A DNA stretch of 64,000 nt from Helicobacter suis HS1 (GTDB lineage: Bacteria; Campylobacterota; Campylobacteria; Campylobacterales; Helicobacteraceae): the NCBI RefSeq assembly GCF_026000295.1, contig NZ_AP026769.1, positions 248,001 through 312,000 on the forward strand. The letters are read 5' to 3'. A model generated the notes under the pieces. The model was not told the DNA's origin and ran no database searches. It worked only from the letters and a program-made list of their open reading frames with translations. The stretch's first letter is position 1; the number at the start of each line of letters is the position of its first letter. The position numbers and the translations under genes were made by a program. This document shows, in pieces, positions 1 through 8,416 of the stretch.

Positions 1-706
1 ATTTTTGCACTAAATAGTTATAGCGCATGAGATCATCGCTTCTAAGTTTGCGGCTGATTTTCTCAACCCCTTGGGCATAAATCTGTGATAAAATCTGATA
101 CACATTGCTATCAAATCCGCTACCATGCACGGGTGTAACCACGCTAACAGGCATATAACCCCCCGATGAAGTTCTTTCTTGGCGCACGGTAACCCGTGTT
201 CTTACTTGATAACCGGGCAATTCTAAACTGGCTTGATCCAAAGCCTTTTGACTTTTAGGTTCTAGAATTTTAAGCTCTAAAAAGCCCATAGATAAATTGC
301 TATTTTTACCCTCAAGCCCGCCATTGCGTAATCTATCCTCTCTTAAACTAATGTCTTCTAAAACCTTAACATCTCCACTCACTTGTACAAGAATATACCC
401 TTGATTTTGCTCAGTAGCGCTAAGAGGTGTATGGGCTATTGCAACAGAAAAACCCCTTTTTTCTAAAATCATCTGGATTTGATCGAGCATGGAATCTTTA
501 AAGCCTTGTTGCATATTAGCGGGTACATTTTTACTAAAAGTGATGTGCATAGGGGATAATAAAACCAGTAAATGGTTTTTAGGCTGTGGCTTTTCATTTG
601 ATTCATAATAAGAAAAGGGAATAGGCCCTTCTGCATGTTTACCTGCCTTCAACCCACAGCCCACACCCAATAAAAGTATAAAGAAAGCTAGGATTATTTC
701 TTTCAT
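1..706 (-). CDS. HpaA-family lipoprotein (3' end outside window)
   Basis: Open frame of 235 codons read from an ATG at 706 and running off the window, so the C-terminus is missing. The N-terminus (MKEIILAFFILLLGVGCG) is a short lipoprotein signal ending in a cysteine, though the -3 residue is Gly rather than the usual Leu. The body carries blocks resembling H. pylori HpaA (neuraminyllactose-binding haemagglutinin) and its paralogues: LLVLLSPMHITF, GYILVQVSGDV, GFLELKILEPKS and a C-terminal helix after TPVHGSGFD. A Shine-Dalgarno AAGGA lies 8 nt before the ATG. It follows glnA and a 32-residue ORF on the same strand with only 12 nt of spacing, so it is probably co-transcribed. Family assignment is from remembered similarity; the role (surface or flagellar-sheath lipoprotein, adhesin in H. 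pylori) is inferred. Confidence 0.7.
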   Translation of the reverse strand, partial: MKEIILAFFILLLGVGCGLKAGKHAEGPIPFSYYESNEKPQPKNHLLVLLSPMHITFSKNVPANMQQGFKDSMLDQIQMILEKRGFSVAIAHTPLSATEQNQGYILVQVSGDVKVLEDISLREDRLRNGGLEGKNSNLSMGFLELKILEPKSQKALDQASLELPGYQVRTRVTVRQERTSSGGYMPVSVVTPVHGSGFDSNVYQILSQIYAQGVEKISRKLRSDDLMRYNYLVQK

Positions 707-718
707 GGCCATCCTTAA

Positions 719-817
719 TTAGCGTTTTTTAAAGAAACGGGTAATGATTTTAACAGCCCGCATAAAAAGCTTAAATTTGCTGTAGTTATCCTTAAAAGAA
801 CCGCCTCTTTTGCGCAT
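719..817 (-). CDS. 32-residue basic small ORF coupled to glnA
   Basis: The glnA stop and this ORF's ATG overlap as TAATG, the classical arrangement for translational reinitiation. The predicted peptide begins [16 protein letters not shown], is strongly basic and ends FFKKR, with a hydrophobic/amphipathic middle (LFMRAVKIITRF). It is too short for most gene callers. It sits between glnA and the lipoprotein gene and ends 12 nt before the latter. I do not recognise a family. It could be a real small protein (membrane-associating basic helix) or a leftover C-terminal tail; the overlap and the lack of other gaps in the operon favour translation. Confidence 0.45.
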   Translation of the reverse strand: MRKRGGSFKDNYSKFKLFMRAVKIITRFFKKR

Positions 818-2256
818 TAGCAAGAATAGGTTGTTTTAAATTCAAAAGGATGTGGGCGGCTCTCCCAAGGGAAGACCTCAGATCTGAATTTAAAACTCTG
901 GTAGGTTTGGATAAATTCCTCACTAAAAACCTCGCCCTTTTTAAGATATTCTTTATTAGCTAGCATTTCCTCAAGCGCACTTCTAAGGGTGTGGGGTAAT
1001 TGTTTGATCCCCTTCTCTCGAATCTCATCTAAAGTGAGTTTGAATAAATTTATATCCATAGGTTTTCCCGGATCGCTCTTCTGTGCAATCCCTTCTAAAC
1101 CTGCCATTAAAATAGCTGCAAAAGCCAAATAGGGGTTAGATGAGTTATCTGGAAAACGCAACTCAAAACGCGCGGCCTTGCCCTGTGCCCCATAAGGAAT
1201 GCGCACACTTGCGCTACGATTTTGTGCTGAATAAGTCAAAATAGAGGGGGCTTCAAAACCCGGAATGAGTCGTTTATACGAGTTGCTAGAGGCATTAGTA
1301 AAGGCTGCTAGCCCTCTGGCATGCCTAAGTACCCCGCCTAAAAAGTGTAGAGCCATTTGGCTTAAGTTTTTATACACATCTCCGCTAAAGAGATTTTGCC
1401 CCCCTTTCCATAAACTCACATGGGTGTGCATGCCACTTCCATTATCTCCATGCAAGGGTTTTGGCATAAAAGTAGCGGTTTTACCATTAAGATGGGCCAC
1501 CATTTTAACCACATATTTAAGTTTTTGTACATTGTCTGCGGCCTCTACTAAATTACCAAAGCGCACCCCGATCTCACACTGTGCCTGCGCCACTTCGTGG
1601 TGTACCACATAAGTTTCAAGCCCCACTTGGTTTAAAACTTTAACAATCTCAGCGCGGATATCTACAAGCGTATCTGTTGGAGGGGTGGGCAAATACCCGC
1701 CTTTATGCCCTGTTCTGTGGCCAAAATTCACCCCCCCCTCAAAACTGCGATCGCGATTCCACTCGCCCTCTTCTGTATCAATTTCATAATACTGGCAGTT
1801 AGCGCTATTTTTAATCTTAATAGAATCAAAGATGAAAAACTCATTTTCTGCGCCAAAGTAGGCGGTATCGGCTATGCCTAAATCTTGTAGGTGTTTTAAA
1901 GCCCGTTTAGCAATGCTTCTTGGGCATTTTTCATAATCTTGTTCTTTATACACATCCCACACATCACAAAAAACCACTGCCGTAATGTCTGCACTGAAAG
2001 GATCTAAAAAGTAGCGGATCAAATCGGGTTTTAAAATCATGTCTGAGCGATCGATGCTTTGCCATGCTGGAATGGAGCTTGCATCAAAGGGGATTCCTTT
2101 TTGTAATAAATCCTTATCCACCCCGCCAACAGAATAACCCAGGTGATTCCAAGTACCCTTCACATCAGTAAACCTAAAATCTACAAATTCCACTTCTTTT
2201 TCTTTGCAAAATTGCAAAAACTGCGCCACATCAGCATCGCTATTATGTCTATCCAT
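817..2256 (-). CDS. glnA: Glutamine synthetase, type I
   Basis: 479 residues, close to the usual length of bacterial GSI. It forms glutamine from glutamate, ammonia and ATP, the main ammonia-assimilating step, relevant to a urease-rich gastric Helicobacter. Visible landmarks: beta-Grasp N-terminus with [15 protein letters not shown], the ATP/glutamate site [12 protein letters not shown], and NRSASVRIP. At the adenylylation loop, where enteric enzymes have NLYDLP, this protein has NLFKLT: the modifiable Tyr is Phe, as I recall for H. pylori, so adenylylation control is probably absent. Start ATG at 2256 has AAGGA 5 nt upstream. Only 41 nt separate it from cstA, so read-through from cstA is likely. 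Confidence 0.97.
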   Translation of the reverse strand: MDRHNSDADVAQFLQFCKEKEVEFVDFRFTDVKGTWNHLGYSVGGVDKDLLQKGIPFDASSIPAWQSIDRSDMILKPDLIRYFLDPFSADITAVVFCDVWDVYKEQDYEKCPRSIAKRALKHLQDLGIADTAYFGAENEFFIFDSIKIKNSANCQYYEIDTEEGEWNRDRSFEGGVNFGHRTGHKGGYLPTPPTDTLVDIRAEIVKVLNQVGLETYVVHHEVAQAQCEIGVRFGNLVEAADNVQKLKYVVKMVAHLNGKTATFMPKPLHGDNGSGMHTHVSLWKGGQNLFSGDVYKNLSQMALHFLGGVLRHARGLAAFTNASSNSYKRLIPGFEAPSILTYSAQNRSASVRIPYGAQGKAARFELRFPDNSSNPYLAFAAILMAGLEGIAQKSDPGKPMDINLFKLTLDEIREKGIKQLPHTLRSALEEMLANKEYLKKGEVFSEEFIQTYQSFKFRSEVFPWESRPHPFEFKTTYSC

Positions 2257-2297
2257 TGTATTCCTTAAGTATTTTTCCTCATTTTAACATGGCATAG

Positions 2298-4358
2298 CTA
2301 ATTTTTAGAGGGTACAAAAACAGACTCTGCAAGCGGGGGCATTATTTTGCCAAAATAGGCGTTATAGCAAATGTACAAACCCACACAGAGTACACAAAAC
2401 GCCACACACATGAAGAAAAGGCAAAGAATGGCATCTATGCTATGGTTAAAAATGGCCTGCTTAAGCTGGCTTATTTGCTTTAAATCTGTGGTGTGGGTGA
2501 GTTTTTCTTTTAAAGCTTGGATTGTAGCCACATGGGAGACTTGATTAAGCACAGCGTCTTCTCCTCTTGGCCAAATCTTTAACACCCCGCTATAAAAGGT
2601 AATAGAGAGGATAAAAAAGGCGGGTAATGCTGTAGTTAGGGCGTATTTAAAGCGTTGCATCTTAAATAAAATGGTGGTGCACAAGATTAAGGCCATGCCC
2701 GCTAACATCTGGTTACTCACCCCAAAAAGAGGCCAAAGGGTGTAGATTCCGCCTTTAGGGTCTAAAATGCCTTGATATAAAAAATACCCCCAGAATGCGA
2801 CGGCTAGAAAAGTAGCTAAAAGGCCCGCACTATAAGACTTATGATTGCCAAGAGGTTTATAAAGATGGCCTAGCATGTCTTGGATCATAAAGCGCGCGCT
2901 ACGAGTGCCCGCATCTACGGCAGTTAAAATAAAAAGAGCTTCAAAGAGGATAGCAAAATGATAGCCAAAGGCCATAATGGAAGGGTGACCTAAAAGCTGA
3001 TAGAGTAATAAACTTAACCCGATAGCAAAGGTAGGCGCGCCTCCTGTACGGCTTAAAATGCTCTGTTCGCCTATGTTTTGGGTGAGGGTTTTAATTTCCT
3101 CAGGTGTGATAGAAAAACCCCAAGAACTAATCACCTTAGCCGCTTGGGCTAGATTATTGCCTATGCTTTTTTCGGGAGCATTGATAGCAAAATAAAGTCC
3201 GGGGTGTAAAATAGCGGCCATTAAAAGAGCCATTAAGGCCACCACAGATTCCATTAACATTGATCCATAACCTACTAAGCGGGCATGGCTTTCTTTATCA
3301 ATGATTTTAGGGGTGGTGCCGGAGGCAATGAGGGCATGAAAGCCGCTAATTGTCCCGCAGGCAATGGTGATGAAAAGAAAGGGAAAGAGCGCACCGGCAA
3401 AGACGGGGCCATTGCCATTGATAAAAGAGGTGAGTTTGGGAATGTGCAGGGGCGGGGCGATACAAATTAAACCTAAAGCCAAAGCAAGCACCACCCCGAT
3501 TTTTAAAAAGGTGCTTAGATAATCTCTTGGAGCGAGTAAAAACCACACGGGTAAGATAGAGGCGATAAAGCCATAGCCCATAATGCCCCATGCAAGCGTA
3601 CTTGCCTTGAGGGTGAAATAGGAGGCTAATAGTGCATTGCTGGCTACAACCTTGCCATAATAAATCGCTAAAAACAAAAGAATCAAACCTAAAGCTGAGC
3701 TTTCTAATACTTTGGGTCTAAAAAAACGGGTGTAGAGGCCCATAAGAATAGCAATGGGGATTGTACAAGAAATGGTAAAAAGCCCCCAAGGTGAGTGGGC
3801 TAGGGCCTTAACCACGACCATAGCTAAAATAGCGATGATAATAACCATGATGGCTAAGGTAGCTAACATCGCTAAAGAACCCACAAAAGGACCCATCTCC
3901 TCTTTAATCATCTCGCCTAAAGAGTGCCCACTGCGCCGCATAGAGACAAAAAGCACGACAAAATCATGAACACAACCTCCTAGCACGCTGCCTATTAAAA
4001 TCCAAAGTACAGAGGGCAAATAACCCATCTGTGCGGCTAGAATGGGTCCTACTAAAGGCCCAGCTCCAGCAATAGCAGCAAAGTGATGCCCGAAAGTTAC
4101 AGCCTTATGTGTGGGGATAAAATTTTGTCCGTCATAAAGCACATGGGCGGGGGTGGCGCGCTTGTCATTAAGCTCTAAAACCTTGAGTGCTATAAAATGG
4201 CTATAAAAGCGATAACCTAAAGTGTAAATACACACCGCCGCGCACACTAGCCAGAGCGCGTTGATGCTCTCGCCCTTATGCAAAGCCAAAACCCCCAAAC
4301 ACACAGCCCCCACTAAAGCCAAAAGCCCCCAGAGTAAAGAGATCACCGCTTGCATCAT
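2298..4358 (-). CDS. cstA: Carbon starvation protein A family peptide/pyruvate transporter
   Basis: 686 residues with many hydrophobic segments, the size and motif set of CstA: NFIPTHKAVTFGHHFAAIAG near the N-terminus, GPLVGPILAAQMGYLPS, and later GFHALIASGTTPK and LTAVDAGTRSARFMIQD. It is an inner-membrane carrier; family members import peptides or pyruvate under nutrient limitation, and the Campylobacter/Helicobacter homologues are linked to peptide use. Start ATG at 4358 is preceded by AAGG. It heads an apparent four-gene minus-strand unit (cstA, glnA, small ORF, lipoprotein). The upstream spacer holds no clear consensus -10 that I can assign with confidence. Confidence 0.95.
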   Translation of the reverse strand: MMQAVISLLWGLLALVGAVCLGVLALHKGESINALWLVCAAVCIYTLGYRFYSHFIALKVLELNDKRATPAHVLYDGQNFIPTHKAVTFGHHFAAIAGAGPLVGPILAAQMGYLPSVLWILIGSVLGGCVHDFVVLFVSMRRSGHSLGEMIKEEMGPFVGSLAMLATLAIMVIIIAILAMVVVKALAHSPWGLFTISCTIPIAILMGLYTRFFRPKVLESSALGLILLFLAIYYGKVVASNALLASYFTLKASTLAWGIMGYGFIASILPVWFLLAPRDYLSTFLKIGVVLALALGLICIAPPLHIPKLTSFINGNGPVFAGALFPFLFITIACGTISGFHALIASGTTPKIIDKESHARLVGYGSMLMESVVALMALLMAAILHPGLYFAINAPEKSIGNNLAQAAKVISSWGFSITPEEIKTLTQNIGEQSILSRTGGAPTFAIGLSLLLYQLLGHPSIMAFGYHFAILFEALFILTAVDAGTRSARFMIQDMLGHLYKPLGNHKSYSAGLLATFLAVAFWGYFLYQGILDPKGGIYTLWPLFGVSNQMLAGMALILCTTILFKMQRFKYALTTALPAFFILSITFYSGVLKIWPRGEDAVLNQVSHVATIQALKEKLTHTTDLKQISQLKQAIFNHSIDAILCLFFMCVAFCVLCVGLYICYNAYFGKIMPPLAESVFVPSKN

Positions 4359-4560
4359 TTGCCTTATCTTAAAAATAAAATCCTATTGTGCTCTTTGTTA
4401 GCAAATATTTTAGGGAGGGTGGTCTTTGTGTTTAAGAAAAGGAAAGAAAGATTAAAAACCACAAATTTGACTTCTTTATAATGATCCGAATATTTTGCCA
4501 TTCTAGCATGGCTGGTTTAACATAACCAAGAAATAGGGACAAAACCCACATAAATTTAAA

Positions 4561-4629
4561 CTAAATAAAGCCAGAGACGCAGGCCGTCAGTAACGCCACT
4601 ACAATTCCAATCGCCAGTAACAAGCGCAT
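4561..4629 (-). CDS. 22-residue hydrophobic ORF (truncated copy of small-lipoprotein leader)
   Basis: Encodes MRLLLAIGIVVALLTAC followed by only VSGFI and a stop. The first 17 codons, the leader and the promoter are identical to the ORF at 4986-5120, but this copy diverges just after the lipobox cysteine. Shine-Dalgarno AAAGGG lies 5 nt before the ATG. Either it is a truncated copy made by the 104-bp duplication, or it is itself a tiny hydrophobic peptide. A type I toxin was considered; I see no antisense RNA promoter to support it. Confidence 0.35.
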   Translation of the reverse strand: MRLLLAIGIVVALLTACVSGFI

Positions 4630-4683
4630 TTATACCCTTTAATTTTGAATTAAAGGTGTATTATAAACCCCTAATGTTAAAAG
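4580..4683. repeat. 104-bp direct repeat, copy 1
   Basis: Identical to 5071-5174 (offset 491 bp). Covers the first codons of a small lipoprotein, its ribosome-binding site, an AT-rich inverted repeat and a TATAAT box. Sequence on both sides differs between the copies. Confidence 0.95.
4660..4665 (-). promoter_or_regulatory. Candidate -10 box for 4561-4629 ORF
   Basis: TATAAT on the minus strand about 30 nt before the ATG; Helicobacter sigma80 promoters usually show only this element. Confidence 0.4.
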
Positions 4684-4762
4684 AAGTATAGCTAAAATTC
4701 TTTTAGGACAGGGGGTCTTTAGCTTGAATGAGCACATAGAGCTAAGACCTCCAAACCCTTAA

Positions 4763-4951
4763 ATAATTTTAATTGGCAGCTACAAGCATGCCCAAATCTC
4801 TCAAAATGAGAGCAGAAATCTACGGGCTAAATTTAAAGACCTAGACATAGACTTTGAGGATTTTAGAGTGCTACCCTGTGTCGTATTTGATCCCAATATT
4901 AAAAGTTATACGGGTTTTAAAAATACTCAACCCACCCCTAAAAACCTCTAG
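4763..4951 (+). pseudogene. Orphan 3' coding fragment
   Basis: A frame open between stop codons, 62 codons, with no usable start. Its composition is protein-like (starts IILIGSYKHAQIS, then ends NTQPTPKNL), with a DLDIDFEDFRVLPCVVFD segment that could be the strand/helix end of a nuclease-like fold. It lies between two copies of the 104-bp repeat. I do not recognise the family; it looks like the tail of a gene whose front was lost. Confidence 0.35.
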
Positions 4952-4985
4952 GAGTGAAAAGACCCCCCAAAACACTACCTTAAAA

Positions 4986-5120
4986 CTATTTTTGCTCAGG
5001 TTGCCAAATGGTCTTTTCAGAGGGGGTATAATCCTTCTCGTCCTCTAAAATTTGCTTTTTACTCTCTGCACAGGCCGTCAGTAACGCCACTACAATTCCA
5101 ATCGCCAGTAACAAGCGCAT
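4986..5120 (-). CDS. Small lipoprotein, 44 residues
   Basis: Encodes MRLLLAIGIVVALLTAC, then a hydrophilic tail with KKQILEDEKDYTPSEK and a final Gln/Pro-rich stretch. The hydrophobic signal with LLTAC fits the lipobox, leaving a mature lipopeptide of about 28 residues, the kind of small lipoprotein found in enterobacteria (entericidin/YlcM size) but not clearly homologous. AAAGGG sits 5 nt before the ATG and a TATAAT box lies about 30 nt upstream. Too short for standard gene calling. Its leader is duplicated 491 bp away. Confidence 0.5.
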   Translation of the reverse strand: MRLLLAIGIVVALLTACAESKKQILEDEKDYTPSEKTIWQPEQK

Positions 5121-5174
5121 TTATACCCTTTAATTTTGAATTAAAGGTGTATTATAAACCCCTAATGTTAAAAG
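5071..5174. repeat. 104-bp direct repeat, copy 2
   Basis: Identical to 4580-4683. This copy belongs to the complete 44-residue lipoprotein, so it is the likely original. Confidence 0.95.
5151..5156 (-). promoter_or_regulatory. Candidate -10 box for small lipoprotein
   Basis: TATAAT on the minus strand, followed within the leader by the palindrome TTAATT/AATTAA before the Shine-Dalgarno; the palindrome could form a weak 5' hairpin. Confidence 0.45.
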
Positions 5175-5292
5175 TCCATAAAAACCCGCGTCTAACAATG
5201 GATTGATCGTGTAACGACATGTACCCTTTTTCTCTGATCTAAACTATAGATTGCATGAAACTAATATTAGCTTTTAACTTTGTAATCTCTGC

Positions 5293-6300
5293 CTACAAAA
5301 TCCCCCTCTTTTCTAGTAATACCACAATCTTAGCGCCTAAAGAACTCATGGGTAGTTGCTTGAGACTAGCTAAAGCTACAATTACTAGGTTTTCTGGTTG
5401 TAAATCCTCTAAAGTGGCTTGATAAAGCCAAACTTGCACGCGGTACTTGGTATAGCTATGCCGTACACTCCCTAAGAGAGGTAGGGGTATTAAATCCTGC
5501 TCTTTTAAGAGAGGAAATTGGTAGAGGTGGGCATATAAACCCTTTTGTGTGTAGGTGAGGTATAAATTCTTTGTTTCTACACATACCCCGTAGTGTTTTG
5601 TAATGGGAATACTGGGGGGTTTTTTCACCACACTAAAACGCTCTATATTTTCTTTACCACAGCAACTAAAACTTAAGGGGCAAATGTGGCAACTAGGTTT
5701 AGGGGTGCAGATAAGCGAACCTAAATCAATGAGAGCTTGGTTATGATCAAAAGAATTAGTTGGATTAACAAAGGTTCTAGCCTTGTCTTGCAAGAGGGTT
5801 TTAAGATTCTTACTTTTTAAATCTAGTCCAAATAAGCGCAAAAGCACACGCGAGACATTGGTATCTAGCACGCCCACATTTTGCCTAAATCCAAAACATA
5901 AAATCGCGCTTGCGCTGTATGCTCCAATACCGGGCAGGGCTAATAGGTCTGTATAATTAGAAGGCAAACAACCGCCATATTTTTGGCAACAAATCTGCGC
6001 GCTTTTATGTAAATTTTTAGCACGGGCATAATAACCTAGACCTTTCCATAAAAGTAAAACCCGGTCTAAAGGGGCGTTTGCTAAATCTATTAGAGTGGGG
6101 AAGGCCTGCAAAAAGGGGAGATAAAATTTGTCTAACACAACCTCAATTTGGGTTTGCTGGGACATGATCTCAGAAACATAAATTTCATAAGGGGCATTGG
6201 GGCCTGTAAGGTTTCTAATCAGCATACTTTTACGCCCATGTGCTTGATACCAGACTAATAAAGCTTCTTGTAAAACTTTCAGTTCAGGTGTACTTGACAT
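5293..6300 (-). CDS. mutY: A/G-specific adenine DNA glycosylase
   Basis: 335 residues. MutY removes adenine mispaired with 8-oxoguanine. Seen: the N-terminal MSQQTQIEVVL block (the family's QQTQ with catalytic Glu nearby), helix-hairpin-helix LPGIGAYSASAI, catalytic Asp in VLDTNVSRVL, and the 4Fe-4S cluster cysteines as C-x5-C-x2-C-x5-C (CTPKPSCHICPLSFSC). Enteric MutY has C-x6-C first; I recall the one-shorter spacing from H. pylori too. The C-terminal NUDIX-like domain includes LLGSVRHSYTKYRV. The start overlaps the 3' end of the upstream glycosyltransferase by 17 nt, implying co-expression. Confidence 0.95.
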   Translation of the reverse strand: MSSTPELKVLQEALLVWYQAHGRKSMLIRNLTGPNAPYEIYVSEIMSQQTQIEVVLDKFYLPFLQAFPTLIDLANAPLDRVLLLWKGLGYYARAKNLHKSAQICCQKYGGCLPSNYTDLLALPGIGAYSASAILCFGFRQNVGVLDTNVSRVLLRLFGLDLKSKNLKTLLQDKARTFVNPTNSFDHNQALIDLGSLICTPKPSCHICPLSFSCCGKENIERFSVVKKPPSIPITKHYGVCVETKNLYLTYTQKGLYAHLYQFPLLKEQDLIPLPLLGSVRHSYTKYRVQVWLYQATLEDLQPENLVIVALASLKQLPMSSLGAKIVVLLEKRGIL

Positions 6301-7066
6301 ACAAATGATTAATCCGTCTAACTAGGTGCATGCCAATAGAGAATTTTTGTTCAAAGCGTTCTATATTGGAGTTATTGGGTTTTTCAGCAATGGCAAAGGG
6401 TTCTAATACTAGGTTAGATATTCCATGCAAATAGGTACAATCCATTAGGTTATCCACCGGTATCACCCACTTGGCACTAGCCTTGATAAAAGCCATAGCA
6501 ACTTGTGGGGTTAAACAATAGCCTTGAGTGCCATTTCCAGCTACTGGACCTACAATTTGGAATACAGCCGTAAAACGCGTGGGTTTTTTGACAAGTTCAA
6601 ATAGATCTAGATGCATTAGCCGTACATAGCCTAGTGTGTAGATATGTTCTTCTAAAAAATCTAAAGATTGCCAAAAGCATGGCTCTAGTTCTATATCATC
6701 TTCTAGTATTACAATAGGTTCATTGTATTCTAAACACCTATACCACAGGCAAAAGTGGCTGGCATAACACCCTAATTCTCCTAAACTCATATACTTGCCT
6801 TTGTATTTTAGTCCATAGAAGTAGGCACTCAAAGTATCCTTAAGATTATGAGTAACCTCACAACTTGGGTGGGTAAAATAAGGGTGTAAATGGGCTTTAA
6901 CTAAAGGATGTAACCCCGTTTTAGTTTTAGAATAAATGGCATCAAAAACTTCTACACTATGTTTAGAAGAAGTGCTTAAACTCTTTTTTAAATCGCTAAT
7001 ATCGCGCTCAAAAAGTTGGTTTTCTTGGCAGGTTTTTGAGGAAAGGTGGATTAGAAAAATACGCAT
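6284..7066 (-). CDS. Glycosyltransferase family 25 (LOS galactosyltransferase-like)
   Basis: 260 residues. The N-terminus MRIFLIHLSSKTCQ, the phrase LGELGCYASHFCLWYRCLE and the acidic IVILEDDIELEP are the core signatures of GT25 (Lex/LgtB-type beta-galactosyltransferases), which extend lipooligosaccharide at the inner membrane. A later PVAGNGTQGYCLTPQVA block also fits. It is divergent from the aminotransferase gene at 7115, suggesting a small surface-glycan locus. Acceptor and linkage cannot be read from sequence. Confidence 0.85.
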   Translation of the reverse strand: MRIFLIHLSSKTCQENQLFERDISDLKKSLSTSSKHSVEVFDAIYSKTKTGLHPLVKAHLHPYFTHPSCEVTHNLKDTLSAYFYGLKYKGKYMSLGELGCYASHFCLWYRCLEYNEPIVILEDDIELEPCFWQSLDFLEEHIYTLGYVRLMHLDLFELVKKPTRFTAVFQIVGPVAGNGTQGYCLTPQVAMAFIKASAKWVIPVDNLMDCTYLHGISNLVLEPFAIAEKPNNSNIERFEQKFSIGMHLVRRINHLYVKYT

Positions 7067-7087
7067 GGCAACTCCAAAATGGTGTAT

Positions 7088-7093
7088 TATAAT
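7088..7093 (+). promoter_or_regulatory. -10 box upstream of aminotransferase
   Basis: TATAAT in the divergent spacer, 22 nt before the chosen ATG at 7115. It shows that the longer reading from 7079 cannot be translated, since the box would lie inside it. Confidence 0.55.
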
Positions 7094-7114
7094 ACTTTTC
7101 TCTTAAGGTTATAC

Positions 7115-8233
7115 ATGCCCTATAAATATCCGTTTTTAGACTTAGTAGCCATAAATGCACCCTATCAAGAAGCTTTTAAACTCCAGCTGCAAGCACATTT
7201 AAAAAATGCTCATTTTATCGGGGGTCCTGCGCACTCACAATTTTTACAAGCCTTTAGCCAGTACTGCCAAAGCCCGCATGCCATAGGTGTAAATAGCGGA
7301 TTAGACGCGCTGACTTTAATGCTAAGAGCCTACCAGATTTTAGGGCTTTTGCCACAAGGAAGTGGGGTGCTATTGCCCTCTTTTACTTTCATAGCCACAG
7401 CCCAAGCACTGCTACATAATGCCTTAGTGCCACAATTTGTTGATATAGGCAAAGACTATCTCCTAGACCCCTACGCATTAGAAGCCAGTGCCACACCTCA
7501 AACTAAAGCGATTTTGGTAGTGCATTTATACGGTCAAGTGGCTAATATGCAGGCTATTAAGGCAATTGCTAATAAACATGGGTGGCTCGTGCTAGAGGAT
7601 TGTGCCCAAGCAACAGGGGCGTTGTATGCACAACAAAGAGCGGGTAGTTTAGGGCATGCAGGCGCTTTTAGTTTTTATCCAAGCAAAAATTTAGGGGCAC
7701 TTGGAGATGGGGGTTGTGTGCTAAGTTCTAATAGCCAGCTAATAGAAACAATCCGTGTATTAAGCAACAATGGCTCACCAGATAAAAAGGACTCATTATA
7801 TTTAGGCTATAACTCTAGACTAGATAGTATTCAGGCTAGTTTTTTACATGTTAAATTACCCCATTTAGATACCCATAATGCTAAACGGCGCGCCTTAGCC
7901 CAAATTTATTTAGATACCATTAATAACCCCTATGTGTGTTTGCCAAGTGTGTACGACATAGAAGAACATGTATTCCATCTCTTTGTGATTCGTATCTCTC
8001 AAGGTCTGCGCTCACAAATGCAAAAACATTTAGCTAGCTATTCTATAGAGACGCGTATCCACTACCCCATTCCCATACACTTACAACGCGCCTTTAAAGA
8101 GTATGCTAATTTATCACTACCCCGCACTACGCGCTATTCTCAAGAAGTTTTAAGTTTGCCTATTAGCCCCACTCAAAGCATAGAAGATACGCTTTTTATC
8201 GCTAAGGCGATCAACGCTTTTAAACCTATCTGA
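7115..8233 (+). CDS. DegT/DnrJ/EryC1/StrS-family sugar aminotransferase
   Basis: 372 residues from ATG 7115 (AAGG 7 nt upstream; an in-frame start at 7079 lies before the -10 box and is rejected). A PLP-dependent enzyme transferring an amino group to a nucleotide-linked keto sugar. Seen: YPFLDLVAINAPY at the start, VGVNSGLDAL-like GVNSGLDALTLML, VLEDCAQATGA, the PLP-lysine region SFYPSKNLGALGDGG, and YNSRLDSIQASFL. The motif set resembles the FdtB/QdtB group making 3-amino-3,6-dideoxyhexoses, but substrate is not certain. With the adjacent GT25 it probably serves LOS or glycoprotein synthesis. Confidence 0.88.
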   Translation: MPYKYPFLDLVAINAPYQEAFKLQLQAHLKNAHFIGGPAHSQFLQAFSQYCQSPHAIGVNSGLDALTLMLRAYQILGLLPQGSGVLLPSFTFIATAQALLHNALVPQFVDIGKDYLLDPYALEASATPQTKAILVVHLYGQVANMQAIKAIANKHGWLVLEDCAQATGALYAQQRAGSLGHAGAFSFYPSKNLGALGDGGCVLSSNSQLIETIRVLSNNGSPDKKDSLYLGYNSRLDSIQASFLHVKLPHLDTHNAKRRALAQIYLDTINNPYVCLPSVYDIEEHVFHLFVIRISQGLRSQMQKHLASYSIETRIHYPIPIHLQRAFKEYANLSLPRTTRYSQEVLSLPISPTQSIEDTLFIAKAINAFKPI

Positions 8234-8332
8234 ATATTGTAGAAATATTTAGAAGTACTTAGGCGGTTTATAAGGACTTTTTATACTCCCCTTAAGCCTT
8301 TTTTAGCCATGCTTATTTTCAAAATTTTTTAA

Positions 8333-8416
8333 GTGGATAATTTAACGCTAAAAACTTTTTTAATCGGGATTGTGGCGGGTGTTTTTGGGGCTATTGGTGA
8401 AGTGCCCAAATGCTAA
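8333..8416 (+). pseudogene. 5' fragment of a membrane protein gene cut by IS remnant
   Basis: GTG-initiated frame giving VDNLTLKTFLIGIVAGVFG then running into the IS end hairpin at 8404 and stopping. The hydrophobic LIGIVAGVFGAIG looks like a first membrane helix. No clear ribosome-binding site. Family not recognised. Confidence 0.3.

Noticed and set aside
4561-4683. Type I toxin-antitoxin (AapA-like) locus
   Set aside because: The peptide is hydrophobic and small, but the second copy shows it is a lipoprotein signal, and no antisense RNA promoter was seen.
7079-7114. Upstream start for the aminotransferase (MVYYNTFLLRLY...)
   Set aside because: It would place the TATAAT box inside the coding region and has no Shine-Dalgarno; the ATG at 7115 has both signals correctly placed.
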